This document shows positions 31,801-38,329 of a DNA stretch of 64,000 bases, one piece after another. Position numbers and translations under genes: made by a program. The DNA is from Holothuria scabra (taxonomy: Eukaryota; Echinodermata; Holothuroidea; Aspidochirotida; Holothuriidae), in assembly GCA_037179385.1 (NCBI GenBank), contig CM074193.1:8143547-8207546 (forward strand), written 5' to 3'. The first letter of the stretch is position 1, and each line of letters opens with the position of its first letter. The notes below the pieces were generated by a model. It was not told the origin of the DNA, did not search any database, and saw nothing but the letters and a program-made list of their open reading frames with translations.

Positions 31801-31818
31801 ATTCCAAGAGGAATTCAT
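15745..31818 (-). CDS. HUNK: HUNK-like SNF1-related Ser/Thr protein kinase
   Basis: Seven exons (31818-31579, 27576-27284, 21345-21290, 20331-20160, 19655-19528, 18463-18087, 16896-15745) join in phase to 2418 nt, 805 aa. The kinase domain spans about residues 55-330: glycine loop GEGSFAKV (62-69), VAVK with Lys84, alphaC Glu104, HRDLKVEN with Asp179, DFG at 197-199, GSPAYAAPE ending at 238, VDVWSIGIN, and the closing RPTIHDASRHPWL. KRVGPYLIGRLLGEGSFAKV and the LMEVENDIIYEI stretch after the kinase domain are closest to vertebrate HUNK among AMPK relatives as I remember them; SNRK or NUAK are less likely. The tail from 423 is basic, low-complexity, with KRGRRKS near its end. Vertebrate HUNK is about 714 aa. 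An in-frame TAA at 31866-31864 supports the start. Confidence 0.9.
16958..17525. repeat. HUNK intron 6 segment duplicated in intron 2
   Basis: From AACGAAATGATTCCGTTTGG onwards this stretch is repeated with about 90 percent or better similarity by eye at 22518-22781 and 23087-23410, in the same orientation. This copy is the one lacking the family B MITE; its TTAA at 17227-17230 is the empty target site. Confidence 0.8.
17526..18086. other. rest of HUNK intron 6
   Basis: No gene. Contains a C12/A10 run at 17812-17830. The exon 6 frame stays open to 18021, so retention of the intron start would add 21 residues before a stop. Confidence 0.5.
18087..18463 (-). CDS. HUNK: HUNK exon 6
   Basis: Acceptor CCAACAG above 18463; donor GTAAGG at 18086-18081. 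Two bases complete Asp, then 125 codons. Finishes the kinase C-lobe (CEDFVKYLLQPDPSMRPTI, RHPWLGRD) and adds the post-kinase LMEVENDIIYEIRETLG and EYSAIYHLMYIKK region, which resembles a UBA-like helix bundle of the AMPK-related family. Confidence 0.88.
18464..19527. other. HUNK intron 5
   Basis: Nothing recognised apart from a T11 run at 19160. Short frames on both strands look accidental. Confidence 0.5.
19528..19655 (-). CDS. HUNK: HUNK exon 5
   Basis: Acceptor TTTTACAG above 19655; donor GTAATT. A completes Ile; 42 codons; G left over. Encodes GINTFAMLTATLPFLVEPF, a C-lobe alphaF/alphaG signature of the HUNK type. Confidence 0.9.
20160..20331 (-). CDS. HUNK: HUNK exon 4, activation segment
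   Basis: Acceptor TCTGACAG above 20331; donor GTGAGT. AC completes the Asp of DFG, then 56 codons and AT. Encodes DFGLSS, a long variable loop, TLCGSPAYAAPEII and PKVDVWS. The Thr of the usual T-loop position precedes LCGSPAY. Confidence 0.92.
20545..20880 (-). mobile_element. LINE 3' end with TTATG tail
   Basis: On the minus strand a frame gives LPDWVVNSLSVHCFKVNID followed by KFFYDCG and a stop, which is the WNSLPxxVVxAxSxxxFKxxLD end of a CR1/L2-type reverse transcriptase. After about 120 bases it ends in TTATGTTATGTTATG, a terminal microsatellite typical of these LINEs. Upstream coding is broken. It lies in HUNK intron 3, in the sense orientation relative to HUNK. Confidence 0.65.
21290..21345 (-). 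CDS. HUNK: HUNK exon 3, catalytic loop micro-exon
   Basis: Only 56 nt. Acceptor TTTCGCAG above 21345; donor GTGAGT. Completes Arg of HRD, then DLKVENLLLDEDKNIKLI and G of the DFG Asp codon. Lengths and phases match both neighbours exactly. Confidence 0.92.
21346..22430. other. 3' part of HUNK intron 2
   Basis: No gene seen. A G-rich patch at 22012-22026 and fragments resembling old interspersed repeats. The plus-strand frame beginning 22249 runs into the duplicated segment and is accidental. Confidence 0.5.
22431..23478. repeat. second copy of the intragenic duplication, flanked by 64-bp direct repeats
   Basis: The copy of 16958-17525 occupies 22518-22781 plus 23087-23410, interrupted by a family B MITE. 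It is bracketed by two near-identical direct repeats, 22431-22494 and 23413-23478, each starting TCCTAGATTTACATGGAAAG and ending in a GGCCAAAT block. These are not present at 16958-17525, so they belong to the intron 2 target. Confidence 0.75.
22786..23082. mobile_element. family B MITE with proven TTAA target duplication
   Basis: Element starts AGGCCCAGTTCTCTCACCCC and ends GGTGAGAGGTTTGGCCCT, with TTAA at 22782-22785 and 23083-23086. The paralogous segment at 17227 reads CTTAAGTCG with a single TTAA and no element, which is the empty site. Other copies are at 25824, 28557 and 40384. 297 bp, no coding capacity. Confidence 0.88.
23566..25358. mobile_element. composite fold-back element, three nested units, GAGGTG flanks
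   Basis: Left end TATGGGCGGCCAAAAGGGC and right end GCCCTTTTGGCCGCCCATA are perfect inverse copies, flanked by GAGGTG at 23560-23565 and 25359-25364. The inverted arms run 23566-24197 and 24752-25358, over 600 bp each, around a spacer of about 550 bp. Each arm holds an internal pair of the same termini meeting at CCATA (23988-23992) and TATGG (24916-24920), so the whole reads as unit A (23566-23992), unit B (23988-24920) and inverted unit A (24916-25358), each ending in CCAAAAGGGCAAAAAA-type termini. A GCGAAAAAGACAAAC tandem lies inside unit B; the left arm has one more repeat than the right. It lies in HUNK intron 2. No transposase frame was recognised. Confidence 0.8.
25824..26108. mobile_element. 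family B MITE
   Basis: Starts AGGGCCAATCCTCTCACC and ends GTGCGAGAATTGGACCT before TTAA at 26109. The left flank CTAA is a degenerate TTAA. Internally it shares GCTCAGTTCTTTG, CAGCTAATTCAAACA, TATTACACAGCATG and GGATGAGGATGAATTTCAGA with 22786 and 40384. Confidence 0.75.
26113..26740. repeat. older diverged family B-like copy, split by a younger MITE
   Basis: 26113-26217 (ATATTACACAGCATATA) and 26633-26740 (TGTATGGACGAGGATAAG, TTTTAGACAGTTGTGGGAG) match family B interior sequence on either side of the element at 26222-26628. Confidence 0.5.
26222..26628. mobile_element. MITE with 35-bp class terminal inverted repeats, TTAA-flanked
   Basis: TTAA at 26218-26221 and 26629-26632. The left end GCCCAGGTCACACTACAGCG continues as ATATCGGATCGGA; the right end mirrors it as TCCGATCCGATATCGCTG then TGGTGTGACCTGGGC. 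A second inner pair, CATCTCCTCCATC near 26286 and GGATGGAGGAGAT near 26559, extends the inverted arms. No coding capacity. Confidence 0.82.
27284..27576 (-). CDS. HUNK: HUNK exon 2, kinase N-lobe
   Basis: Acceptor ATTCAAAG above 27576; donor GTAAGT. 97 codons plus AG. Encodes VAVKIIDKK (catalytic Lys84), LRREAAILKELHHPNIVTLL (alphaC Glu104), hinge MVLEICNGG and SAVQYLHNVGIMH. Confidence 0.93.
27577..28556. other. HUNK intron 1, 3' part
   Basis: No gene. A short duplicated motif TATGGACACATCA(C/T)ATA occurs at 27628 and 27656. At 28134-28200 CGTAACCAGGATTGTGTCATGG recalls a hAT-type repeat end that also occurs at 25500. A SINE tail fragment (GAGTCACAACTGGAAAAAGG, GACGTCAACCAGTTGG) lies at 28385-28462. 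Confidence 0.5.
28557..28790. mobile_element. family B MITE, eroded copy
   Basis: AGCTAATCCTCTCATCTCAA start, then GGCCCATCTCTTTGAG, AATGCAGAGTGCGGAAAC and TATTACACATCATG in family order; the right end is lost or diverged. Confidence 0.5.
28976..29334. mobile_element. family C MITE, interrupted by a 100-bp insert
   Basis: TTAA at 28972-28975, then AGGCCAAGAGCAG and the family C interior (CTTATTTTAAAGCAA, TTCAAAGTATCTCC, GGTAAACTAATTAG, TTGTCACATGACTCTCA) up to TAGGAGTGATTTTATTTCTC before TTAA at 29335. The interior is split by the 29076-29175 insertion. Confidence 0.7.
29076..29175. mobile_element. 100-bp nested insertion with 9-bp direct repeats
   Basis: ATTCCCAAG occurs immediately before (29067-29075) and after (29176-29184) a 100-bp GC-rich insert that other family C copies lack. 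The insert has weak inverted ends (ACCTGAG near the left, CGCAGGC near the right). No family assigned. Confidence 0.65.
29520..31522. mobile_element. hAT-like non-autonomous element with perfect 8-bp target duplications
   Basis: CAGCGTAA at 29512-29519 and again at 31523-31530. The left end CAGTGGCGTAGCTAGG and right end TAGCTACGCCACTG are the classic CAGTGGCG-type hAT terminal inverted repeats, each followed inwards by a matching CCAGGGGGGG block. About 2.0 kb. A second hAT-like unit seems nested at 29783-30789. No transposase frame was found, so it would depend on an enzyme supplied elsewhere. The right end lies 51 bp from the HUNK exon 1 splice donor. Confidence 0.85.
29783..30789. mobile_element. 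probable nested hAT-like element
   Basis: Begins CAGCGGCGTACGCAGGATTT and ends TTCGCACGCCACTA, resembling CAGTGGCG inverted ends. It contains two copies (30131-30170, 30360-30397) of a motif reading GCGCCACCATTGGTTGGCGC and followed by GGAGCGTA. Flanking 8-mers do not match, so boundaries are uncertain. Confidence 0.5.
31579..31818 (-). CDS. HUNK: HUNK exon 1 with start codon
   Basis: ATG at 31818-31816 in the context AAGATAATGAA, preceded by an in-frame TAA 15 codons upstream. 80 codons end at GEK before donor GTAAGC. Encodes a hydrophilic 50-residue leader, then KRVGPYLIGRLLGEGSFAKV, the HUNK-type glycine loop. Confidence 0.9.
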
Positions 31819-31866
31819 TATCTTAAAATAGACATCTACCGAGTTGAGTTCTCTAAAAATTGCTTA

Positions 31867-33245
31867 CTTATTGGCTTATGAAAGATTAGTCTTACTAGTA
31901 TGATAGCCACAGGTAAATATCCCACATAATCACCACAACTGTAAGTCTATGTCAATGTCCTTTATTGCGAAAATAAATGTTTAACTTTCTTAATAGATAA
32001 AGATCCAAGATGAACAGAGTGATGGAACATTTGATGGCCGAACTGGTCAAATTACTCTGAAATACATCCTCATAGCTGGCAAAAGAGTCATCAAATTCGC
32101 AATCGCGTTCTGATGAAAGTTTTGAAACTCAAACGAATAAACTCGATGAAACCCATATCTTGCAATGTTCTGTTCACCAAAATAATTTTGTGTGTTTCTT
32201 GTACTCCGCCTATACCTTTTGTTGTATATAGTGCAAATTACTTATGGAAGTTGAACTTTTGAACGAACCCTAGTGACTAGAATTCAATACACACAACATC
32301 TCAGCGTTTCTAGCTATACACTTTTCACTTTCCAGGTCTTATTTCAAGTTGGACTGATTAGCCATTGTGGATCGTTTATTCTCGGAGTAATGTGACGCTC
32401 AAACGATAGCCGTGTCCTATCTAATCTCACTTCTCATTGGTTTATATTGGAAAGGAAAACAAAGACAGCCATTCACAGAGTGTAATAGAGATGCGTTCAT
32501 TGTTTCTAAATCAGTGACTATAAAATATGTTACAGAAGGTGATAGCATTATTCCAGATAACAGAAAGGTTGTCAGTGTAGTGTAAAGAATTGCTACTTCA
32601 GCTCTACACTTGAAAACAAAACCAGAGTAATCACGCTTCCAAAACTGCATGTGTAGACTGCAATACAGTGTTCTATTATTCTTTCAGTCTATAGGGGGCA
32701 GTGAACGGTCTAAAGTGTATGCCTACATATTTTAAAATCATTGAAGTAAATTTGAAATAGTTGAAGTAGTATGTTAGAGTTGTGGGACAAACACCATTTC
32801 TTTCGTCTTGTCAACTATCACCTTCAAATTGTTCTTTTTCCTCCAATTTTTGACAAAGATTGCTCGAATGTGCCCAGTCAACTACAATCTGTTTTTCTAA
32901 CTTCCCTCCATTGGACTAAAAGGGGGGGGGGGGGTGAAAATTCATATCACAAAGGATTGAAATGAAAAAGACAAAAATTGCAAAAATGTGATCACTTCAA
33001 ACCTCAACTTTTGATGAAACTTTTTGCATGTCAAGACCTAAAAGCGACCCTTTTTTTCCAAAAGAGACCCAATTCTCACATGAAAAAAATCTGTGTAATC
33101 ATTCAGAAATAATAATGTAACGTTATCTGTATTGCTTTGTAATCTTGACAAAAAAATGAATCGTGAAGACTCCGTTTTTAGAGTTGTAAAAATGATTGCC
33201 ATCCAAGGACAAATGGTGTCGTATTCAACGTCAAACCAAACGCTT
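31867..33245. other. upstream of HUNK, no gene seen
   Basis: The HUNK promoter and any non-coding 5' exon should lie here, but no TATA box or start element could be supported. G11 run at 32923. No open frame with family motifs. Confidence 0.4.
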
Positions 33246-34175
33246 TATTTGAATAATAAAGTACCCTAAGACGTAGGCTAATCTGGTGCTAATATCATTT
33301 GCACTGTTAGCATCATTTGATGTCATTCTTTCTGTACCATCACAATTTTTTTAGAATTCGATTGAGGGCATGACCTGGCCTCCCTCTAGCTACGCCAATA
33401 TGGTATACGTGGTTTATGACTGGGTTTATGAATTCTCTCTTGTCGCGCGAGTAAAATGCATGTCGGAAGAAACGTCAAGAAACCAATGTCTGATCAGGAA
33501 GCAGCTTACTGATCAAGTCGGACAGAGAGTGCTCAGTAATTAAGTGGCCTGACAATACGCTATTATTTATCATTCTCACTTAGCTGGCTGGGTTCAAACA
33601 AAAGGTCACCAAAGTCACCTATCCTCCCCCCTTGCTTTGCCCCAATTTTCATTAACACAATGTTAATTATGAAAAGAATAATGTCGGGGCAAAGATTTAT
33701 AGGCGCAACGCGAAGCTGAGCCCAAGCTTAAGCTTAAGAGCTTAAGGGTGAGGTCCAGGGGGCAAAGCTACCGGAAGCTCTGAGATTTTAGAATATCTCT
33801 GAATGAAAAATTAAGTTTCATGAGATGTACATTGTTTGTTTTTCGGTTAACTCAACTCCTAACTGACCTTATTAGTTGAAGGGGAGGGGGGAGTGAGGGG
33901 GAAAGGACAAACTCTGGTGGAGAAAATTCACTCTCTTTCCCCCTCCCTGCTGAGCGCCGCTACTGCTAAAGCGACAAGTGAGTATTCATAAACCCAGTCA
34001 TAAACCACGTATAAGCCATTGGCGTAGCTAGAGGAAGGCCAGGGGGCCCATGCCCCCAATCGTATTCTAAAAAAATATTTTGTAATGGTACAGAAAGAAT
34101 GACATCAAATGGTGTTAATGATGCAAATGATATTAGCATCAGATTAGCCTATATCTTAGGGTACTTTATTATTCA
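33246..34175. repeat. inverted repeat with arms of about 185 bp carrying hAT-like ends
   Basis: Left arm 33246-33435 and right arm 33985-34175 are reverse complements. Matching blocks include AATAATAAAGTACCCTAAG, ATGACATCAAATG, CTAGCTACGCCA and GTGGTTTATGACTGGGTTTA. The TGGCGTAGCTAG blocks look like hAT termini pointing outward. The 550-bp centre is G-rich at 33870-33902 and non-coding. Confidence 0.72.
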
Positions 34176-34284
34176 AAAAATCCTCCCGGACGGTGATCAG
34201 GCCCTGTAATTTGGCCACCCCCCAAAAAAGCCCTAGCTACTCCCGTAATGAAGGCTACACTCAGACACAACATAGTCAATTATA

Positions 34285-34470
34285 CACTCTTAAAACCGAT
34301 GGACCAAAAATTAACCAATGTTGGGGGAACATTTTTAGCAAACTTCGTTAAATTTATTGGGCAAAATTTATGAAATAATAATGAAATTCGTGATGTTTCG
34401 CCCACACTTTAGCAATTTTCTTCCCCAACAATGTATCATGTGCTATGCTTGCCCAACTGTGTTTAGAGTG
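34285..34470. mobile_element. Tc1/mariner-type MITE, TA-flanked
   Basis: TA then CACTCTTAAAACCG at the left; TGTGTTTAGAGTG then TA at the right. Inner inverted match CCAATGTTGGGG near 34316 and CCCCAACAATG near 34422. 186 bp, non-coding. Related ends occur at 45025-45286. Confidence 0.7.
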
Positions 34471-35071
34471 TACACCAATAAATTCACACAGGGTACATGT
34501 GTACATACGCATGTACACCATTACAGGCAAATGTCACGAACCGTGGACCAATTGAATGGAACCTACAAACCGAGGACACCCTTCTAATATGCCTATAATG
34601 AGATATAAACCAACGCTCTATAGTGTAGGTCATGTCATTTGTTTACGTATGCACAAACCACTAACTGATTTGTGCCTGTGGGTGACATGCATACACAATC
34701 AGTTCCAATTTTGTTCGCCATACACAAATTTCAAGGCTGAATCTGATTTTCTGCAGGTAACCGTGGACTCTTGAAATATCCATGAGATATCACTATTGCA
34801 CCTCTAAATTTATGAAAGGAGTGTTGCTAGCATGCTGGCATAACCGTGAACCGTCCTCGGGTTCAGATGTGTCCACGGTTCGCGGGTATGAATTCAATCT
34901 TTAGTCCACGGTTTGCACCAATTGTCAACGCACACGCACTCACTCACGAACCTATTTGCTTCCCCCCTCCTGCCCACCTTCCGTCTGCCAGCTTACCTGC
35001 CTACCTACATATAATCTCACACATACACACCTATAGACAGGACCATACGAAACCCTCGTTAGAACAGTTGT

Positions 35072-35182
35072 TACATTATTGGTATTTTTTTACATTATCG
35101 TTAATTTTTTTTACATTATCGGTAAACTTTTTTACATTATGGCTCGTTTTTATATTATCGGTTAATTTTTACATTATCGGTT
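35072..35182. repeat. tandem repeat of TTTTTTACATTATCGG
   Basis: Six imperfect units about 18-22 bp apart (ACATTATTGG, ACATTATCGT, ACATTATCGG, ACATTATGGC, ATATTATCGG, ACATTATCGG), each preceded by a T run. Confidence 0.85.
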
Positions 35183-35319
35183 GTAACAGGTGTCACTAAT
35201 AACACCCCCCTGCCTTCAGTATATCATATTCAGCTTGTCATCGGCTTCTTGAAATTTACCATCATTGGACTGAGTTTCCACGGTTAATCTAAGGACGAAA
35301 TACCATGAAAAGTGTTTAA

Positions 35320-35565
35320 AGGTAAAGAGCAGTCCCCCAAACTTATTTTGAAGAAAAAGCTAAATAACTCAATTTTCATTTTATTTCTCTTCAAAGTATT
35401 TTTAATTATATTTTATGACTTTACTATTGCATATTTCAAGGTAAACCACGTAGTTATTTCTTGTAAATTTCACATTTGAAGAGAAAAAACATGGTCACCA
35501 ACAACCAATCATAAAACTGGACAGTCTACTACACTTCTTCCGTTTGGGATGACTGCTCCTGCCCT
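35320..35565. mobile_element. family C MITE
   Basis: TTAA at 35316-35319 and 35566-35569; ends AGGTAAAGAGCAGTCCCCC and TGACTGCTCCTGCCCT. Shares AACTTATTTTGAAG, CTCTTCAAAGTA and ACCAATCATAAAACTGGACAG-type blocks with the other copies (35584, 52305, 57961). Confidence 0.8.
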
Positions 35566-35583
35566 TTAAGTCTTTCCTTTTAA

Positions 35584-35837
35584 AGGTCAAGAGCAGTCCC
35601 CCAAAGTAACAGCTTAATATCACAATTTCCCCTTATTTCTCTTCAAAGTTTCTTTCATCTTATTTTATAACTTCAATATTGAAAAAAATTAATATTAAAT
35701 ATGAAAACAAGCAATTACTTCTAATAAATTTTACATTGGAAAACAAAAACTGTCATCACATGACTCTAATCAGCCAATAATGAAACAGAACAATCTACTA
35801 CAACACTACTTCAGGTTGGAGTGACTGTTCTTGCCCT
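35584..35837. mobile_element. family C MITE, adjacent second copy
   Basis: TTAA at 35580-35583 and 35838-35841; ends AGGTCAAGAGCAGTCCCCC and GACTGTTCTTGCCCT. Same orientation as its neighbour with only 14 bases between the two TTAA flanks. Confidence 0.8.
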
Positions 35838-36108
35838 TTAATTGTAGTAGGTACAAGGCTTGAGACCTGTCCTTTATTGACATTTTTATATACGTACGGG
35901 GTAACTTAACTCTTGCTTAAACAGCTCCCTCCACACAACAAAAAAGTCCTTGAGGTTTCAGTTCTGCCAGTTTCAGTCTATCACAGGATTTGTTTAAATG
36001 TCTTTTCGTGACATGAAAAACAGGGAAAGGATTTTTGGGTCGATCCCAGATGCAAATTAAAACAAGTCCCTTTCAGACAGACAAAACACTTGCACTGGTC
36101 CAGTAGAA

Positions 36109-36162
36109 CAGGGAGTTGCCATAGACCCTAGTAACTGCTAGAGACTCGCTAGCAACTCCCTG
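36109..36162. repeat. short hairpin
   Basis: CAGGGAGTTGC at 36109 pairs with GCAACTCCCTG at 36152, an 11-bp perfect stem around a loop that itself contains CTAG inverted words. Confidence 0.7.
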
Positions 36163-36269
36163 AGTCCATGTCATTATGGATTTGCATTTTGTAGAGGGAA
36201 GTGGAAATGGTCAGTAGCAAACTTAATGCACATCTCCATGTGCCGTTGGTACAGTTGTACACCTTAAAG

Positions 36270-36620
36270 GTTGTGTGACATGAAATGACAATTAAAGTTG
36301 GGTATTTAATGCTGAAAGCATTAAAAAGCAAGAAAATTGCAGCAATTCCTATCAAAATCCGTCAAAAATTGACCATTGTACAGGGTTATTCTGATTTGCA
36401 CTAAGTCACTCATAAACATGGCTCAATTATGCAAATTTTGTGATGTCATGGGAAGGACATTCCATATATGGCAAATGTTTTTTTTTTTTTTTTAATCTTC
36501 ATTTCAAGGGCAATTGTAACATAACAGTGCCTTGAGGATTTTATTTTGAAAAGTTTACATTGTGTCCTTGAAAATCATCAGTATCAATTGCCAAACCATA
36601 AATTATCTGATGAGTAATTA
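36270..36620 (+). repeat. family R copy
   Basis: The most complete uninterrupted copy seen: ATCAAAATCCGTCAAAAATTG, GATTTGCACTAAGTCAC, GGACATTCCATATATGG, TTCATTTCAAGGGCAATTG, TGTGTCCTTGAAAATCATC and GTATCAATTGCCAAACC. Confidence 0.6.
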
Positions 36621-36879
36621 AGAGAGAATTAATACGGGGTTAACAAAACAATTTCGACTAGTCCAGTACCCCGAGTTCAAGCCGAGTCCGAGTCCACAGG
36701 ACCCGAGTCCAAGTCCATCTCACAAGAAAATGAGATGTAAAAACGTCAAAATTGGCAGCGTGACAGTGTCTAAGTTCTGAACTATGAGCATGAGCAAGGG
36801 TGGATATAAGAAAATTTGTTTTTGGGCAAACTTAACTTGAGATCAAGACGTATCAAGTGGTATCAGGGGATGTCATGCA

Positions 36880-37060
36880 ATTTTTTTTTTTGGGGGGGGG
36901 GGCACAACATTTTTTTTGGGGGGGGAGAAGAAGTGGTGACTGACTGTCCGAAAGACTATCTAAGCGGAGCGCCACCATCGGTTGGCGCGGAGCGTACAGA
37001 AAATTTTGAAAAATCGCGACCTCTCAGATAGCCAGAAATGGCATTTGCCAGGCTTTTTAA
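36880..37060. repeat. G-run and hAT-interior motif copy
   Basis: T and G homopolymers (36880-36930) followed at 36961-37000 by AAGCGGAGCGCCACCATCGG and TTGGCGCGGAGCGTACAG, the same motif found inside the hAT-like element at 30131 and 30360 and again at 40047. Confidence 0.6.
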
Positions 37061-37265
37061 GTAGAATTTAAGCATTAGTTATTTTGAGCTTTCCTTTGCA
37101 ATAAAATCTTCATTTTAATAAAAAAAAAATCAAATTGCAAAATGATCAGAAAATTACCAGATAAAATGTACTGGCTCCTTTACAGGACGATGTGACATTT
37201 TATCACTTTCTTTGTCGCAAGGTAAAATCTCCATTAAAAAGAAAAGACCAAAACCAAATTTTGTT

Positions 37266-37800
37266 TTGATATGTTAAAGACGAACTCATTCTAAGCACCG
37301 TGACTCTGGTGAAGTTTTCATTAATTTCTCATGTTCGGTTCTCGAGATATTAGCAACTGAGGTTGACACATTTTCTACAAAAGGTAAACTTGAACCAAGC
37401 AGGTGCTATGTCATGTATTCATATTGATGGTCAATGTTTGGTTTTTTTTATTTTTGATCCTGCTGTTTGATCTTGAATTGATTAAGGATGCTATCTTGCC
37501 CTTAAGGCAAATTAAGTTTTTAAACTTCCATTGCTCGGGATGCACTTATGGATATAACATATCACAATTAAATTGTATAAATATGGTGTTAAATTTTAGA
37601 GAAAAACAACTAAACATTTCCATCAATGTGAATACATGACATCACGTCTACTTGTTGCAAGTTCACTCTTTCTGTCTTTTTAGAAAATATGTCAACTTCA
37701 ATTCTGATATCTCGAGAACCAAACATGGGAAATGAGTAAAAATTTCCCCAGTAAGTTATGCCTAGAATATGTTCCTCTTCAAAATATCAAACATAAATTT
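37266..37800. repeat. long inverted repeat, family E-like arms
   Basis: Left arm about 37266-37390 and right arm about 37670-37800 are reverse complements: TTCTCATGTTCGGTTCTCGAG against CTCGAGAACCAAACATGGGAA, and TTGACACATTTTCTA against its mirror. Layout and words (GGTGAAGTTTTCATT, ACATTTTCTACAAAAGG, GACATCA) recall family E. The plus-strand frame in the middle is not convincing as a gene. Confidence 0.65.
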
Positions 37801-37925
37801 GTTCTGGACTTTTTGTTTCAAGGAGCTGCACACCGTTGGAAATAAATTGAAATCATAACTTTTCGAATCATATTAGTTCATATGACCAGTGGTCGAATGA
37901 GCCTGTAAACCTGAACTGGCCACAC

Positions 37926-38008
37926 AGAAGCATTGGTAGCTCTACCAGCACCAATAGCAGTACTGATTCAGTACTGCTATTGGTGCTGGTAGCGCTATCA
38001 ACGCTTCT
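37926..38008. repeat. near-perfect 83-nt hairpin
   Basis: AGAAGCATTGGTAGCTCTAC... on the left mirrors GTAGCGCTATCAACGCTTCT on the right, continuing through ACCAGCACCAATAGCAGTAC to the axis at about 37967, with only a few mismatches and a minimal loop. It can fold on either strand. Confidence 0.85.
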
Positions 38009-38025
38009 GGGGGGCCGGTGTGGCA

Positions 38026-38200
38026 GTTTTTTTGGTCCCCTGTCCGACGGGACCAAAAAAACTGGAGTTTTACAGTTTTTTTGGTCCTAGGACAAGAAAA
38101 GCTAGTTTTTTTGGTCTGAGGTAGGACAAAAAAGCTAGATGTTTTGGTCCGGGTCTAGTTTTTTTGGTCCCACGAAATAGAAACTTTTTTGGTCTGCTTC
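38026..38200. repeat. array of a TTTTTTTGGTC motif
   Basis: AGTTTTTTTGGTCC occurs at 38026 and 38074, then variants follow near 38104, 38130, 38155 and 38184, with one inverted copy at 38050 (GACCAAAAAAACTGG). Spacing is about 24-30 bp. An inverted relative lies at 43456-43515. Confidence 0.75.
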
Positions 38201-38270
38201 ACCGATCGATTTTGTACGGTGGCCGAGAGGGGACAACAAAAAAATGGTGACTTTTTGTTTTTGTTCGCAT

Positions 38271-38325
38271 CTTAATTATCTTAGGATTCTGAGTTATTTA
38301 GTCAGAATTCTAAGACAATTAAGAT
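38271..38325. repeat. hairpin
   Basis: CTTAATTATCTTAGGATTCTGA mirrors TCAGAATTCTAAGACAATTAAG around a loop of about 11 bases; matching weakly continues into the flanking A/T-rich GACAAAAA words. Written as halves of a 22-base stem with two mismatches. Confidence 0.7.
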
Positions 38326-38329
38326 GCCG

